From NCBI GenBank assembly GCA_020635875.1, contig JACJYY010000005.1, positions 1 through 64,000 of the forward strand: 64,000 nt of DNA, read 5' to 3'. The DNA comes from Flavobacteriales bacterium. GTDB lineage: Bacteria > Bacteroidota > Bacteroidia > Flavobacteriales > Flavobacteriaceae. The position numbers were made by a program, and so were the translations under genes. Of the stretch, positions 25,884-35,321 are shown piece by piece. How positions within the stretch are numbered: position 1 is the stretch's first letter; the number at the start of each line of letters is the position of its first letter. The notes beneath the pieces are model-generated. The model had not been told where the DNA came from and did no database searches. It saw only the letters and a program-made list of their open reading frames with translations.

Positions 25884-26333
25884 ATGAGTTTGAATGATTA
25901 CCTTTTATCCCACAATTACACCAAAATTCGGTTTTCAATTTCTAGAACCAATCATTTAATACTGAAAGGAAAAATCAATAACCAGACTGGTTTATTTATA
26001 CTAGATACTGGCGCTTCAAACACTTGTATTGACAGCAAAGACATAGAATTGTTTAGGTTATCCGCTATAGAATCTGACACAAAAGCATCAGGAGCAGGAA
26101 GCAATACCATAGAAACTCAAATAGCACACCACAACCTAGTCAAATTAGGACGCTGGAACCACAACAATACAGACATTATCTTATTGGACTTAACTCATGT
26201 GAACCAAGCATTAAAAAATTACAACACTAAACCTGTTAACGGTATAATTGGAGCAGATATTCTACAAAATGGAGATGCCGTCATTGATTACGCCAACCAC
26301 CTTCTTTATCTAAAAAAGCAAAAAAGCCGTTAA
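25884..26333 (+). CDS. Retropepsin-like aspartic protease
   Basis: A 149-residue protein with a single aspartic-protease lobe. LFILDTGASNTCID (about residues 38-51) holds the catalytic DTG, and GIIGADILQNGDAVIDYANHLLYL (about residues 115-140) is the second structural motif. It should dimerise to be active, like retropepsins, with the catalytic residues intact. There is no signal peptide, so it is cytoplasmic unless exported otherwise. Substrate unknown. Its stop codon lies inside a perfect terminator hairpin that serves the converging secDF gene. Confidence 0.85.
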   Translation: MSLNDYLLSHNYTKIRFSISRTNHLILKGKINNQTGLFILDTGASNTCIDSKDIELFRLSAIESDTKASGAGSNTIETQIAHHNLVKLGRWNHNNTDIILLDLTHVNQALKNYNTKPVNGIIGADILQNGDAVIDYANHLLYLKKQKSR

Positions 26334-26351
26334 GCAAATAGCTTAACGGCT
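26319..26351 (-). terminator. secDF terminator
   Basis: AGCCGTTAAGC (26325-26335) pairs perfectly with GCTTAACGGCT (26341-26351), 11 bp with a five-base loop. TTTTTGCTTTTTT follows on the minus strand. It contains the stop codon of the converging plus-strand gene; there is no T-run on the plus side. Confidence 0.85.
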
Positions 26352-26372
26352 GAATATTATATCTATTAAGGA

Positions 26373-29315
26373 TTACTCCTCAAGCTTTTCTTCTGTATTT
26401 TTCTTAGAAGTCGTATCTAACATGATTGGTGTAGCAATGAATATTGAAGAATAAGTACCCACAAGAATACCTGTCAAAATTGCAAATACAAACCCTCGAA
26501 TACTTTCACCTCCAAACACAAAAATAGCCAATAACACTACTAAAGTAGTAGCAGATGTGTTAATTGTTCTACTCAATGTACTGTTTAATGCTCGATTTAC
26601 TATGGAATCATCAATACTTGAAACCTTCCCCGTAAATTCCCTGACCCTATCAAACACAATTACGGTATCATTTATAGAGTAACCAATTACCGTAAGAATG
26701 GCCGCAATAAAGGCTTGATCTATCTCCATATTAAACGGCATAAAGGTATACGTAGCCGAAAATATTCCAAGAACAATAATCACATCATGGAATAAAGCCG
26801 CAACAGCACCGATACCATACTGACCTCTTCGATAACTAATTAGCAAATACATGAAAATGGCAATCAATGACCCAAATACAGCATAAAACGCATTTGTTTT
26901 AATATCCGCTGCAATAGTAGGCCCCACTTTAGTTGATTGTAAAACCCCTATTTGTTTTCCTTCATAAGAATTAGCAAATTGATCATAACTTAAACTAGCA
27001 GGCAAATATGATTTCAAACCTTCAAATAACAATTGATTTACTTCAGCATCAACTCCCTTTTCGTCAACCTTATATTTTGTAGTAATTTTTAACTGATTAT
27101 CATTACCAAATGTTTTTGCCTCCGCACTACCAAAAACACCTGCCAAACTTTTAGACACCTCTGCAGCTGATACTGGTCTGTCAAATCTTACTTGAAAAGT
27201 CCTACCTCCCACAAAATCAACACCCTGATTTAAGCCATTAGTAAACAACGAGCCCAAGCTCCCAACGATTAATACCGCAGAAATTATATACGCTATCTTT
27301 TTTCTCTTTAAAAAATCAATATTAATATCTTTAAACAGGTTTTTAGTAATACCAGTAGTAAACGTAAACTTGGCAGATCTGTTTAATCCCATATCCAGTA
27401 ACAATCGAGTTACGAACAAAGCAGAGAACAACGAAGTAAAAATACCAATCAACAAAGTTGTAGCAAACCCCTTGATAGGCCCTGTACCAAATACAAATAA
27501 TATCAACGCCGTTAAACCTGTTGTTATATTAGCATCAAAAATAGAAGACATAGCGCCCTTCCAAGTATAAGAATACTTAACCGCTTCATCAACTGACTTA
27601 CCATCGTTCAACTCTTCTTTGGCTCTCTCAAAAATAATTACGTTGGCATCCACTGCCATACCGATTGTTAACACAATACCCGCAATACCTGGTAAGGTTA
27701 ACACAGCTCCAAAACTTGATAACACCCCAAAAATGAACAAGATGTTAGCAGCCAATGCAATATTAGCATACACCCCAGTTTTACCATAATAAACAATCAT
27801 CCAAAGTAAAACTGCTGCTAAACCAATCATAAAAGACATAATACCACTATCAATAGCTTCCTGTCCTAGTGATGGTCCAACCACATCTGATTGTACAATT
27901 TCTGCTTGAGCTGGTAACTTTCCTGCTCTTAATACGTTGGCCAAATCTTTGGTTTCAGTAATATCAAAATTACCTGAAATCTCAGAACGACCGCCTGAAA
28001 TAGGTCCTGATGACACCCCTGGTGCTGAATACACAATATTATCTAAAACGATAGCAATATTCCCCTGCGTTTCGTAGGCAATTTTTGTTAACTCCTCCCA
28101 TTTAGTAGCTCCCCTACCATTCATTTGCATCGTAACTGACGGCTTCCCTTGTTGATCAAACGCATCTTTAGCATCAACAATTACGTCCCCACTTAAGTTT
28201 GGAATGTTTTCTCTATTTCCTTTTACCACATATAAATCCACTACATCAGGTTGATCCGCCGAAGGTTTACCCCATAAGAATTTAGCATAACGGTATTGGT
28301 TTGGCAATAAAGCCTTTACATCAGACCTCTTCAAATACCCATTGATCACAGACGTGTCCTTTACAGAAAAATAAGCCAAAACAGCACTCCCTCTAGGCCC
28401 AGCTCCTCTAACCTTTTCAAATAAAGGATTAAAATCACTAGTTACCGCTGTAGTATCTGTCGCAACATTGGTCAACAAAGAATCAATTGCTGATCCTGAA
28501 GTTTCTTTCGTTTCTACCTTTACTTCCTCTGTTTTTTCTGTCTTTTTCAACAAGTCATTTGTTGCAACCAAAAACTGACCAAACTCTTCACCTTTATAGG
28601 TTTCCCAAAACTCTAATTGCGCTGTACTTTGCAACAAATTCTTGATACGATCTACGTCTTTAGCCCCTGGCAATTCGACTAAAATTCTACTAGACTCACC
28701 TAAACGTTGGATATTCGGTTGAGTTACACCAAATTTATCGATCCGCTCTCTTAATACTCCAAAAGCACTCTCGATAGATTCGTTAACTTTTCTTCTGATA
28801 ACCACCCTAACCTCATCATTAGACATTTGAAAGTTAATGTCTTCACTCAAATTACGATTCGCAAAAATATCTGGCGAAGCTAATTTAGTTGTCCCAGCTG
28901 CTAGTGTTTCAAATTGCTCAAAAAACACATCAAGATAGTTTTCATTCCCTTGACGTTCCTCTTCAGCTTTTATCAAGGCTTGATTAAAGATTGGATCTTT
29001 TGAATTATTTGATAACCCTTTCAAAATATCCTTTACAGATATTTCCAAAATCACATTGATACCTCCCTCTAAGTCAAGTCCTTTGTTAATTTGCTTATCC
29101 AATACTTCATTATAAGTAAAGCTAGCAAAACCTAAATCATAAACTTCTACATTAGATAGTGAATCTAAATAGGTAAATTCCTTTTCAGAATCTCCATTGG
29201 CATACACCTTGGCCTCATCTTTAATATTGTTAGCCACATAGGTAAATGATAATTGATAAATACTAACCGCTGCAAACAAAATTGCAATGAAGTTAAATAG
29301 TCCCTTATTCTGCAT
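26373..29315 (-). CDS. secDF: Protein translocase subunit SecDF (fusion)
   Basis: A 980-residue fusion of SecD (N-terminal half) and SecF (C-terminal half), which uses the proton gradient to pull exported proteins through SecYEG. SecD features are KGLDLEGGINVILEISV, a large periplasmic domain with RIDKFGVTQPNIQRLG, and six TM helices (about residues 490-660, with GMAVDANVIIFERAKEEL). SecF features are VDFVGGRTFQVRFD and a TM block with GYSINDTVIVFDRVREF. Fused SecDF is the usual form in Bacteroidota. It is monocistronic, with its own promoter and terminator. Confidence 0.97.
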   Translation of the reverse strand: MQNKGLFNFIAILFAAVSIYQLSFTYVANNIKDEAKVYANGDSEKEFTYLDSLSNVEVYDLGFASFTYNEVLDKQINKGLDLEGGINVILEISVKDILKGLSNNSKDPIFNQALIKAEEERQGNENYLDVFFEQFETLAAGTTKLASPDIFANRNLSEDINFQMSNDEVRVVIRRKVNESIESAFGVLRERIDKFGVTQPNIQRLGESSRILVELPGAKDVDRIKNLLQSTAQLEFWETYKGEEFGQFLVATNDLLKKTEKTEEVKVETKETSGSAIDSLLTNVATDTTAVTSDFNPLFEKVRGAGPRGSAVLAYFSVKDTSVINGYLKRSDVKALLPNQYRYAKFLWGKPSADQPDVVDLYVVKGNRENIPNLSGDVIVDAKDAFDQQGKPSVTMQMNGRGATKWEELTKIAYETQGNIAIVLDNIVYSAPGVSSGPISGGRSEISGNFDITETKDLANVLRAGKLPAQAEIVQSDVVGPSLGQEAIDSGIMSFMIGLAAVLLWMIVYYGKTGVYANIALAANILFIFGVLSSFGAVLTLPGIAGIVLTIGMAVDANVIIFERAKEELNDGKSVDEAVKYSYTWKGAMSSIFDANITTGLTALILFVFGTGPIKGFATTLLIGIFTSLFSALFVTRLLLDMGLNRSAKFTFTTGITKNLFKDINIDFLKRKKIAYIISAVLIVGSLGSLFTNGLNQGVDFVGGRTFQVRFDRPVSAAEVSKSLAGVFGSAEAKTFGNDNQLKITTKYKVDEKGVDAEVNQLLFEGLKSYLPASLSYDQFANSYEGKQIGVLQSTKVGPTIAADIKTNAFYAVFGSLIAIFMYLLISYRRGQYGIGAVAALFHDVIIVLGIFSATYTFMPFNMEIDQAFIAAILTVIGYSINDTVIVFDRVREFTGKVSSIDDSIVNRALNSTLSRTINTSATTLVVLLAIFVFGGESIRGFVFAILTGILVGTYSSIFIATPIMLDTTSKKNTEEKLEE

Positions 29316-29384
29316 TATTCTAGTTATTTATTAATTCTTCCTCTTTTTACTGGAAATTGGACATAATTCCAAAAATTTAACGAG

Positions 29385-29415
29385 CAAATGTATAATTTAC
29401 GAATAGATTAACCAA
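29385..29415 (-). promoter_or_regulatory. secDF promoter
   Basis: Minus-strand TTG (29413-29415) and TACATTTG (29385-29392) are 20 bases apart, a good match to the Flavobacteriia consensus. This places the start site about 60 bases upstream of the secDF ATG. Confidence 0.6.
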
Positions 29416-29434
29416 TATTTTTTTAGATAATCTC

Positions 29435-29481
29435 AAAAAAAAGAGGCTGACTAAAAAGTTTTTAGTCAGCCTCTTTTTTTT
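29435..29481. terminator. Long bidirectional terminator (mdh)
   Basis: Eight A then GAGGCTGACTAAAA (29443-29456) pairs with TTTTAGTCAGCCTC (29460-29473) then eight T, about 22 perfect base pairs with a minimal loop. It lies downstream of mdh and shares its core with the hairpin at 56233-56262. Confidence 0.85.
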
Positions 29482-29496
29482 ACAAAAATTTAATCT

Positions 29497-30432
29497 TTAT
29501 GCTAAAACAGCATTTAAATCTCCATTCATGGCTCTTACCGCTTCTGCACTCTTCGCTAACTTGGCTTTTTCAGCATCATTTAACTGTACGTCAACAATCT
29601 CTTCTACGCCATTTTTACCAATAATACATGGAACTCCGATACAGATATCGTTCAACCCGTATTCTCCTTCCAAAAACACTGAACAAGGAATCATTTTCTT
29701 TTGATCATTTAGAATACTATCCACTAAATACGCTACTGAAGCCCCAGGTGCATACCAAGCTGAAGTTCCTAACAATCCTGTTAAAGTTGCTCCTCCTACC
29801 ATAGTACTAGCAGCTACCTTTTCTAATTCTTCTGCTGACAAGAAATTAGAGACTGGACTACCATTGTAAGACGCCAATCTAGTCAATGGAATCATAGTAG
29901 TATCACCATGACCGCCTATCACCATCCCTTGCACATCATTTGAAGGCTTTTGTAAAGCTGTTGACAAATAATACTTGAATCGTGAGCTATCCAAAGCTCC
30001 TCCCATACCAATCACACGATTTTTAGGCAAACCAGTCGCTTTTAAAGTCAAATATGTCATTGTATCCATTGGATTAGACACTACCACAATAATAGCATCT
30101 GGAGAGTTTGCTAACACATTCTCAGCTACTGATTTTACAATCCCAGCGTTGATTCCGATTAACTCCTCTCTTGTCATTCCTGGTTTTCTTGGCACACCTG
30201 AAGTAATTACAACCACATCACTTCCTGCTGTTTTTGTATAATCATTTGTACTCCCTATCACTCTTGTATTAAAACCCGTCGTAGTAGCACACTGCATGAT
30301 ATCCATCGCTTTTCCTTCTGCAAATCCCTCTCGGATATCCAACAAAACTACCTCACTTGCGATTCCTCTGTATGAAATTACGTCTGCGCATGTTGCTCCA
30401 ACATTTCCCGCACCTACAATTGTTACTTTCAT
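29497..30432 (-). CDS. mdh: Malate dehydrogenase (LDH-like type)
   Basis: NAD-dependent TCA-cycle enzyme, 311 residues. Visible motifs are the Rossmann GAGNVGATCAD at the start, the mobile loop VPRKPGMTREEL, VSNPMDTMTY, and catalytic GGHGDTTM with its His. Arg residues for malate binding are in the loop and in SSRFKYYL. The GAGNVG fingerprint places it with the LDH-like (group III) malate dehydrogenases. It follows gyrB by 39 bases and ends at the long hairpin. Confidence 0.96.
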   Translation of the reverse strand: MKVTIVGAGNVGATCADVISYRGIASEVVLLDIREGFAEGKAMDIMQCATTTGFNTRVIGSTNDYTKTAGSDVVVITSGVPRKPGMTREELIGINAGIVKSVAENVLANSPDAIIVVVSNPMDTMTYLTLKATGLPKNRVIGMGGALDSSRFKYYLSTALQKPSNDVQGMVIGGHGDTTMIPLTRLASYNGSPVSNFLSAEELEKVAASTMVGGATLTGLLGTSAWYAPGASVAYLVDSILNDQKKMIPCSVFLEGEYGLNDICIGVPCIIGKNGVEEIVDVQLNDAEKAKLAKSAEAVRAMNGDLNAVLA

Positions 30433-30471
30433 AATCTAAAAAATATTTATAATTAAAATTCCGTTCTTATT

Positions 30472-32412
30472 TTATGCATCAATTTTAGCATAAACAGCAT
30501 TCTTCTCAATAAACTCTCGTCTAGGTGGCACCTCATCCCCCATTAACATAGAAAATATTCTATCGGATTCTGCCAAGCTATCTATACTAACTTGTCTTAA
30601 TGTTCTGTACTCTGGATTCATAGTTGTATCCCATAACTGCTCTGCATTCATTTCTCCCAAACCTTTATAACGTTGGATAGCTGCTCCACCGCCCATATTT
30701 TGAACAATCATATCTCGCTGATCATCATTCCAAGCATACTCTTTCTTGTTCCCCTTTTTCACCAAATACAAAGGAGGCGTTGCAATATATACATGACCGT
30801 TCTCTATCAACTCTTTCATATAACGATAGAAGAACGTAAGAATCAATGTCGCAATGTGGCTACCATCCACATCGGCATCACACATAATAACAATTTTATG
30901 ATATCTCAGTTTTTCTAGATTTAAAGCCTTGCTATCTTCTTCGGTTCCGATAGTAACTCCAAGTGCCGTGAAAATATTTCGAATTTCTTCGTTTTCAAAA
31001 ACCTTGTGTTGCATGGCTTTTTCTACATTCAGGATTTTACCTCTCAAAGGCAAAATCGCTTGAAAATTGCGATCCCTTCCTTGTTTTGCTGTACCTCCCG
31101 CAGAATCTCCCTCCACGAGATAAACTTCACATTTTTGTGGATCTTGCTCCGAACAATCTGATAGTTTACCTGGCAATCCACCACCACCCATTACAGTCTT
31201 ACGCTGTACCATCTCGCGCGCTTTCTTAGCCGCGTGACGAGCCTGAGCTGCTAAAATTACCTTTTGAACTATTATTTTGGCATCATTTGGATTCTCTTCT
31301 AAATAATTTTCTAACATTTCAGAAACAGCTTGGCTCACCGGAGCCACAACTTCTCTGTTCCCTAATTTTGTTTTGGTCTGCCCTTCAAACTGTGGTTCTG
31401 CTACTTTTACAGAAATAATTGCAGTTAATCCTTCCCTAAAGTCATCTCCGGATATTTCAAATTTCAGTTTATCTAATAATCCCGAAGAATCTGCATACTT
31501 TTTCAAAGTATTGGTCAAACCTCTTCTAAATCCAGACAAATGAGTCCCTCCTTCATGGGTATTAATGTTATTCACATAAGAAAATATATTCTCAGTATAA
31601 CTCGTATTGTAAATTAAAGCCACCTCAACCGGAACATCTCCTTTATCCGACTCCATACTGATAACATCCCCTATAATTGGCTCTCTATTTCCATCTAAGT
31701 ATTTGATGTATTCTTTCAGACCCTCTTCACTGTAGAATGTCTCTGTCAAAACCACTCCTTTGTCATCCACTTGACGTTTATCCGTCAACGAAATAGTTAT
31801 CCCCTTATTCAAATAGGCTAACTCTCGCATTCTTGCAGACAAAGTCTCGTAAGAATATTCAGTAGTTGTAGTAAAAATAGTATGATCTGGTTTGAAGGTT
31901 ACCGCAGTACCTCGCTTTCCTGTTGATCCTATTTGTTTAACAGGATACAAAGCCTTACCTCGCTCATATTCTTGCTCCCATATCTGTCCATTACGATAGA
32001 CAGTCGCTTTTAAATGATTCGACAAGGCATTCACACAACTTACCCCAACACCATGCAAACCTCCAGAAACTTTGTACGAATCTTTATCAAACTTACCTCC
32101 CGCACCAATCTTAGTCATTACAACCTCCAACGCAGAAACTCCTTCTTTTTTATGAATATCTACTGGAATCCCCCTACCATTATCCTCTACTGTGATAGAA
32201 TTATCCTCATTGATCCAAACATGAATGGTATCACAATGCCCACCCATAGCCTCGTCAATCGAATTATCAACAACCTCATATACTAAATGATGTAATCCTC
32301 TTACACCAACATCCCCAATATACATAGATGGACGCATTCTTACGTGCTCCATTCCTTCTAATGCCTGAATACTGTCTGCTGAATAATCTTTCTTGATAGG
32401 TTCTGAACTCAT
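30472..32412 (-). CDS. gyrB: DNA gyrase subunit B
   Basis: ATPase subunit of gyrase, 646 residues, the short form without the E. coli insertion. It has the GHKL ATPase (YEVVDNSIDEAMGG, VEDNGRGIPVDIH, GGLHGVGVSCVNALS), the transducer, and the Toprim domain EGDSAGGTAKQGRDRNFQAILPLRGKILN. The C-terminal tail has QRYKGLGEMNAEQLWDTTM. The AAQARHAAKKARE segment is usual. It is followed closely by mdh. A minus-strand TATATTTG at 32447-32454 may be its -7 element. Confidence 0.97.
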   Translation of the reverse strand: MSSEPIKKDYSADSIQALEGMEHVRMRPSMYIGDVGVRGLHHLVYEVVDNSIDEAMGGHCDTIHVWINEDNSITVEDNGRGIPVDIHKKEGVSALEVVMTKIGAGGKFDKDSYKVSGGLHGVGVSCVNALSNHLKATVYRNGQIWEQEYERGKALYPVKQIGSTGKRGTAVTFKPDHTIFTTTTEYSYETLSARMRELAYLNKGITISLTDKRQVDDKGVVLTETFYSEEGLKEYIKYLDGNREPIIGDVISMESDKGDVPVEVALIYNTSYTENIFSYVNNINTHEGGTHLSGFRRGLTNTLKKYADSSGLLDKLKFEISGDDFREGLTAIISVKVAEPQFEGQTKTKLGNREVVAPVSQAVSEMLENYLEENPNDAKIIVQKVILAAQARHAAKKAREMVQRKTVMGGGGLPGKLSDCSEQDPQKCEVYLVEGDSAGGTAKQGRDRNFQAILPLRGKILNVEKAMQHKVFENEEIRNIFTALGVTIGTEEDSKALNLEKLRYHKIVIMCDADVDGSHIATLILTFFYRYMKELIENGHVYIATPPLYLVKKGNKKEYAWNDDQRDMIVQNMGGGAAIQRYKGLGEMNAEQLWDTTMNPEYRTLRQVSIDSLAESDRIFSMLMGDEVPPRREFIEKNAVYAKIDA

Positions 32413-32446
32413 ATATCCTTACTCTTTTTTTGATTTTTTTGACCCA

Positions 32447-32454
32447 CAAATATA
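32447..32454 (-). promoter_or_regulatory. Possible gyrB -7 element
   Basis: Minus-strand TATATTTG fits TAnnTTTG 35 bases upstream of gyrB. The nearest TTG (32480-32482) is 25 bases away, a little far. Confidence 0.35.
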
Positions 32455-32510
32455 CACAATTTAGAAGCTAAAAACACTCCAAATCAGCATTTAAAACAAT
32501 GTTTTTTAAA

Positions 32511-32544
32511 CAAAAAAAGCCACTTGCTAACAAACAAGTGGCTT
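32511..32544 (-). terminator. pyk terminator
   Basis: AAGCCACTTG (32517-32526) pairs perfectly with CAAGTGGCTT (32535-32544), followed by a T-run on the minus strand. It separates pyk from gyrB. Confidence 0.85.
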
Positions 32545-32566
32545 CCCATTTTTTAAGTAGCAAGAA

Positions 32567-33997
32567 TTAACTAACCACTGATAACCTAATCGTATTCACC
32601 ATACCTCTTTCTGCCACAGGCATAGCCACTAAATTAACCAACATATCTCCTTCTTTCACATAGCCTTTTTGCTCTGCTATCTCATTAATATCCTCAATAG
32701 TTTCGTCTGTACTTGTAAACTTATCATAATAAACAGTGGTTACCCCCCACAAAAGACCCAATTGAGTTAAAATTCTTTTATTTGACGTATATACTAAAAT
32801 ATCTGAATTTGGTCTCCAAGACGAAATCTGGAAAGCTGTATAACCACTATTAGTCAAGGTAGATACCACCTTAGCTTTGATTTCATTAGCCATATTTACC
32901 GCATGGTAACAAATTGATTTTGTAATAAAACGTTTAGTTTTCACATGAGGTGCATTTTGAGGCACTCTAATTAATGGCGAATCCTCAACTGACTGTATAA
33001 TCTGAGACATTTTTTGAATTACCTGAACAGGATAACTACCTACAGAAGTCTCTCCTGATAACATCACAGCATCAGCACCGTCCATTACTGAATTAGCCAC
33101 GTCGTTTACTTCCGCTCTGGTTGGCGTCAAACTATCAATCATTGTTTCCATCATCTGAGTGGCAATGATTACAGGAATACGAGCTGTTTTTGCACGGTTA
33201 ACTAATTTCTTTTGAATCAAAGGCACTTCATGCGCTGGTACTTCAACCCCTAAATCTCCACGCGCCACCATCAATCCGTCACAATAGGCTACAATCTTGT
33301 CGATATTCTCTACTGCTTCTGGTTTTTCAATTTTCGCTACAATCGGAATTTTATAATCAGAATACTCTTCAATTAGTTCTTTTAAATCTTCTAGGTCAGC
33401 TGCATTTCTCACAAAAGACAACGCAATCCAATCCACTTGACATTCTATCGCAAATTTAGCGTCCTCAATATCTTTTGGAGTCAAAGCAGGCAAAGACACT
33501 TTTGTATTAGGTAGATTTACTCCCTTTTTTGATTTCAAAGGTCCTCCCTGAATAACCACCGCCTTTACTTCATTCTTTCTGTTAGTTTCTACTACCTCAA
33601 AAATCAATTTTCCATCATCTAACAAAATACGCTCTCCTGGATTCACATCCATAGGAAACTCCTTATAATTCATATAGACTTTAGAAGCTGTCCCAGTAAT
33701 CTTTTCTGAAGTAGTGAAGGTAATCTCATCTCCATCATTCACAATGACTCCATCCTCCATCACACCTACTCTTAACTTAGGCCCTTGTAAATCCGCCAAA
33801 ATTGAAGTAGCATAACCAAACTCCTCATTCAACCCTCTAATTATATTTACTCTTTCTCTTACATCATTGTAATCCGCATGGGAAAAGTTAATTCTGAAAA
33901 CATTAACTCCCGCATCCACCATTTTCTTGATCGTCTCTTTATCTCCACATGCAGGCCCTAGTGTAGCTACAATTTTTGTTTTCTTTCGTGTCAACAT
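32567..33997 (-). CDS. pyk: Pyruvate kinase
   Basis: Makes pyruvate and ATP from phosphoenolpyruvate in the last step of glycolysis, 476 residues. Motifs are KIVATLGPACGDKETI and RINFSHAD (start of the barrel), the Asp-rich B domain, VAKIEKPEAVENID, VARGDLGVEVPAHEVP, and VMLSGETSVGSYPV. Its gene begins five bases after the IPExxxVDY gene and ends at a terminator. In flavobacteria this pair is commonly adjacent, downstream of acpP, fabF and rnc, as here. Confidence 0.97.
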   Translation of the reverse strand: MLTRKKTKIVATLGPACGDKETIKKMVDAGVNVFRINFSHADYNDVRERVNIIRGLNEEFGYATSILADLQGPKLRVGVMEDGVIVNDGDEITFTTSEKITGTASKVYMNYKEFPMDVNPGERILLDDGKLIFEVVETNRKNEVKAVVIQGGPLKSKKGVNLPNTKVSLPALTPKDIEDAKFAIECQVDWIALSFVRNAADLEDLKELIEEYSDYKIPIVAKIEKPEAVENIDKIVAYCDGLMVARGDLGVEVPAHEVPLIQKKLVNRAKTARIPVIIATQMMETMIDSLTPTRAEVNDVANSVMDGADAVMLSGETSVGSYPVQVIQKMSQIIQSVEDSPLIRVPQNAPHVKTKRFITKSICYHAVNMANEIKAKVVSTLTNSGYTAFQISSWRPNSDILVYTSNKRILTQLGLLWGVTTVYYDKFTSTDETIEDINEIAEQKGYVKEGDMLVNLVAMPVAERGMVNTIRLSVVS

Positions 33998-34002
33998 TTT
34001 TA

Positions 34003-34479
34003 TTAAAAAATTAAATTGTTTTTAGACTTAATTTGTTTTGTCTGGACAGCATAAGCCATCTGTATATCATTTATTTCTTTTGTTTTACTTACCAAAGCCT
34101 CTAACTCTTGCTCATTAAAATCACCTTCCACCTTAAGCAAATAATCCGCTTTTTTTAATTCTGGCACTAAATAAGAGTGCTTTACACTTTCAAAATCCAT
34201 GAAAAGATTTCCAAAAACACCTATACTTTGTTTGGTTTTTTTATTTTCGACCAAAGTCCATACCGATTGATTCTTTTCATCTTCAAATTCAAACCTCGAA
34301 AATAAAAAAGCTTCATTTTTGACGTATTGAACAGCAGATTCCTCCGATTTTTGCAATCTTATAAAGAGCTTTTTATTTAAAAAAAAGGCTAACCTATAAT
34401 CTTCCATTTTTGAATGAATTGCAATCAATTCAAAATCAGGAGAATACAAATCCGTTACATCTAACTTATAGTGAACCAT
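34003..34479 (-). CDS. IPExxxVDY family protein
   Basis: A 158-residue protein with the diagnostic segment YLVPELKKADYLLKV (about residues 110-125), a variant of IPExxxVDY. The family is confined to Bacteroidota and its function is unknown. The translation contains no signal peptide or TM helix. I chose ATG at 34479 (MVHYKLDV), since the reading frame upstream adds an unlikely hydrophobic MFDIIVIF start. A minus-strand TAGATTTG (34532-34539) could be its own -7 element. It is five bases upstream of pyk, so it is co-transcribed with it. Confidence 0.85.
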   Translation of the reverse strand: MVHYKLDVTDLYSPDFELIAIHSKMEDYRLAFFLNKKLFIRLQKSEESAVQYVKNEAFLFSRFEFEDEKNQSVWTLVENKKTKQSIGVFGNLFMDFESVKHSYLVPELKKADYLLKVEGDFNEQELEALVSKTKEINDIQMAYAVQTKQIKSKNNLIF

Positions 34480-34531
34480 TTTTAAAAATCGGGTAAATAT
34501 AACAATTATATCAAACAAGCAATCTATAAAA

Positions 34532-34539
34532 CAAATCTA
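34532..34539 (-). promoter_or_regulatory. Possible -7 element of the IPExxxVDY-pyk pair
   Basis: Minus-strand TAGATTTG, in the 88-base gap between rnc and the IPExxxVDY start, fits TAnnTTTG. No TTG at the right distance. It would allow pyk to be expressed independently of fabF-rnc. Confidence 0.3.
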
Positions 34540-34567
34540 GACCGCTCATATTTTTCATTTTTCTAAG

Positions 34568-35311
34568 TTAATTTGACTCAATAGTATTTTGCAACGCATA
34601 ATAGCCTCTTGTTGCCGCTTTTTCCTCAGCCTCCTTTTTGGAAACTCCTGATGCCTTAGAAACTACATTATCGTCAATCAACAGAATAACCCTAAACGAT
34701 TTATTATTCCCATTGCCCTGTACTTCCTTAAATTCAAAATGAAATGTCTTTTTGTTTTTTTGACACCACTCAATCAACAAACTCTTATAACTGGTGATTT
34801 TTCCTTCTAACCTCTTGATATCGACATGCGGCTCAATGACCCTATAATACACAAAACGTTCGCAATACGAATACCCTTTATCTAATAAAATTGCCCCTAC
34901 TAATGCTTCAAATAAATTACCATGCACATTTTGACTCAATTGAGTTACGGAGTCATTTTTAATAATATGATCTATCAAACCAAGCTCCTTTCCCAACTCA
35001 TTCAAATGCTTTCTGCTTACTATTTTTGACCTCATTTTTGTCAAATACCCTTCATTTTCCGCTGGTACCTCATTAAATAAATAATGCGCCACAATTGTAC
35101 CCAAAACTGAATCCCCTAAAAATTCCAACCGCTCATAATTATAAGGATCTCCCTTTCCATCTACTTTACTCAACGAACGATGCGTAAAGGCTCTTTCATA
35201 AAATGTGATATCTTGAGGTTTAAAACCAATGATTTTTTGAATGGCATCAAAAAAAATCCCGCCTCTAGTAGAGCGGGATTTTTTGAATTTTATTTTATCA
35301 AACAAACGCAT
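34568..35311 (-). CDS. rnc: Ribonuclease III
   Basis: Double-stranded-RNA endonuclease that processes rRNA and some mRNAs, 247 residues. The catalytic signature ERLEFLGDSVLGTIVAHYLF lies at about residues 61-80. The second metal-binding block is GNLFEALVGAILLDKG. A C-terminal double-stranded-RNA-binding domain (about residues 165-245) ends in KKEAEEKAATRGYYAL. The N-terminal extension (MRLFDKIKFKKSRSTRGG) matches other flavobacterial versions and is therefore probably translated. The same bases form a strong terminator-like hairpin, 10-60 bases after the fabF stop. It begins 10 bases after fabF. Confidence 0.95.
   Translation of the reverse strand: MRLFDKIKFKKSRSTRGGIFFDAIQKIIGFKPQDITFYERAFTHRSLSKVDGKGDPYNYERLEFLGDSVLGTIVAHYLFNEVPAENEGYLTKMRSKIVSRKHLNELGKELGLIDHIIKNDSVTQLSQNVHGNLFEALVGAILLDKGYSYCERFVYYRVIEPHVDIKRLEGKITSYKSLLIEWCQKNKKTFHFEFKEVQGNGNNKSFRVILLIDDNVVSKASGVSKKEAEEKAATRGYYALQNTIESN
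35249..35284 (-). terminator. Terminator-like hairpin inside the rnc 5' coding region
   Basis: ATCCCG (35256-35261) plus CTCT pairs with AGAG plus CGGGAT (35274-35279), with one bulged C. It is flanked by six or more A on one side and T on the other, so on the minus strand it ends in an eight-T run. It sits within codons 10 to 21 of rnc and just past fabF. It could end fabF transcripts, attenuate rnc, or be a target of RNase III itself. Confidence 0.6.
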
Positions 35312-35321
35312 TTAATCTGGT

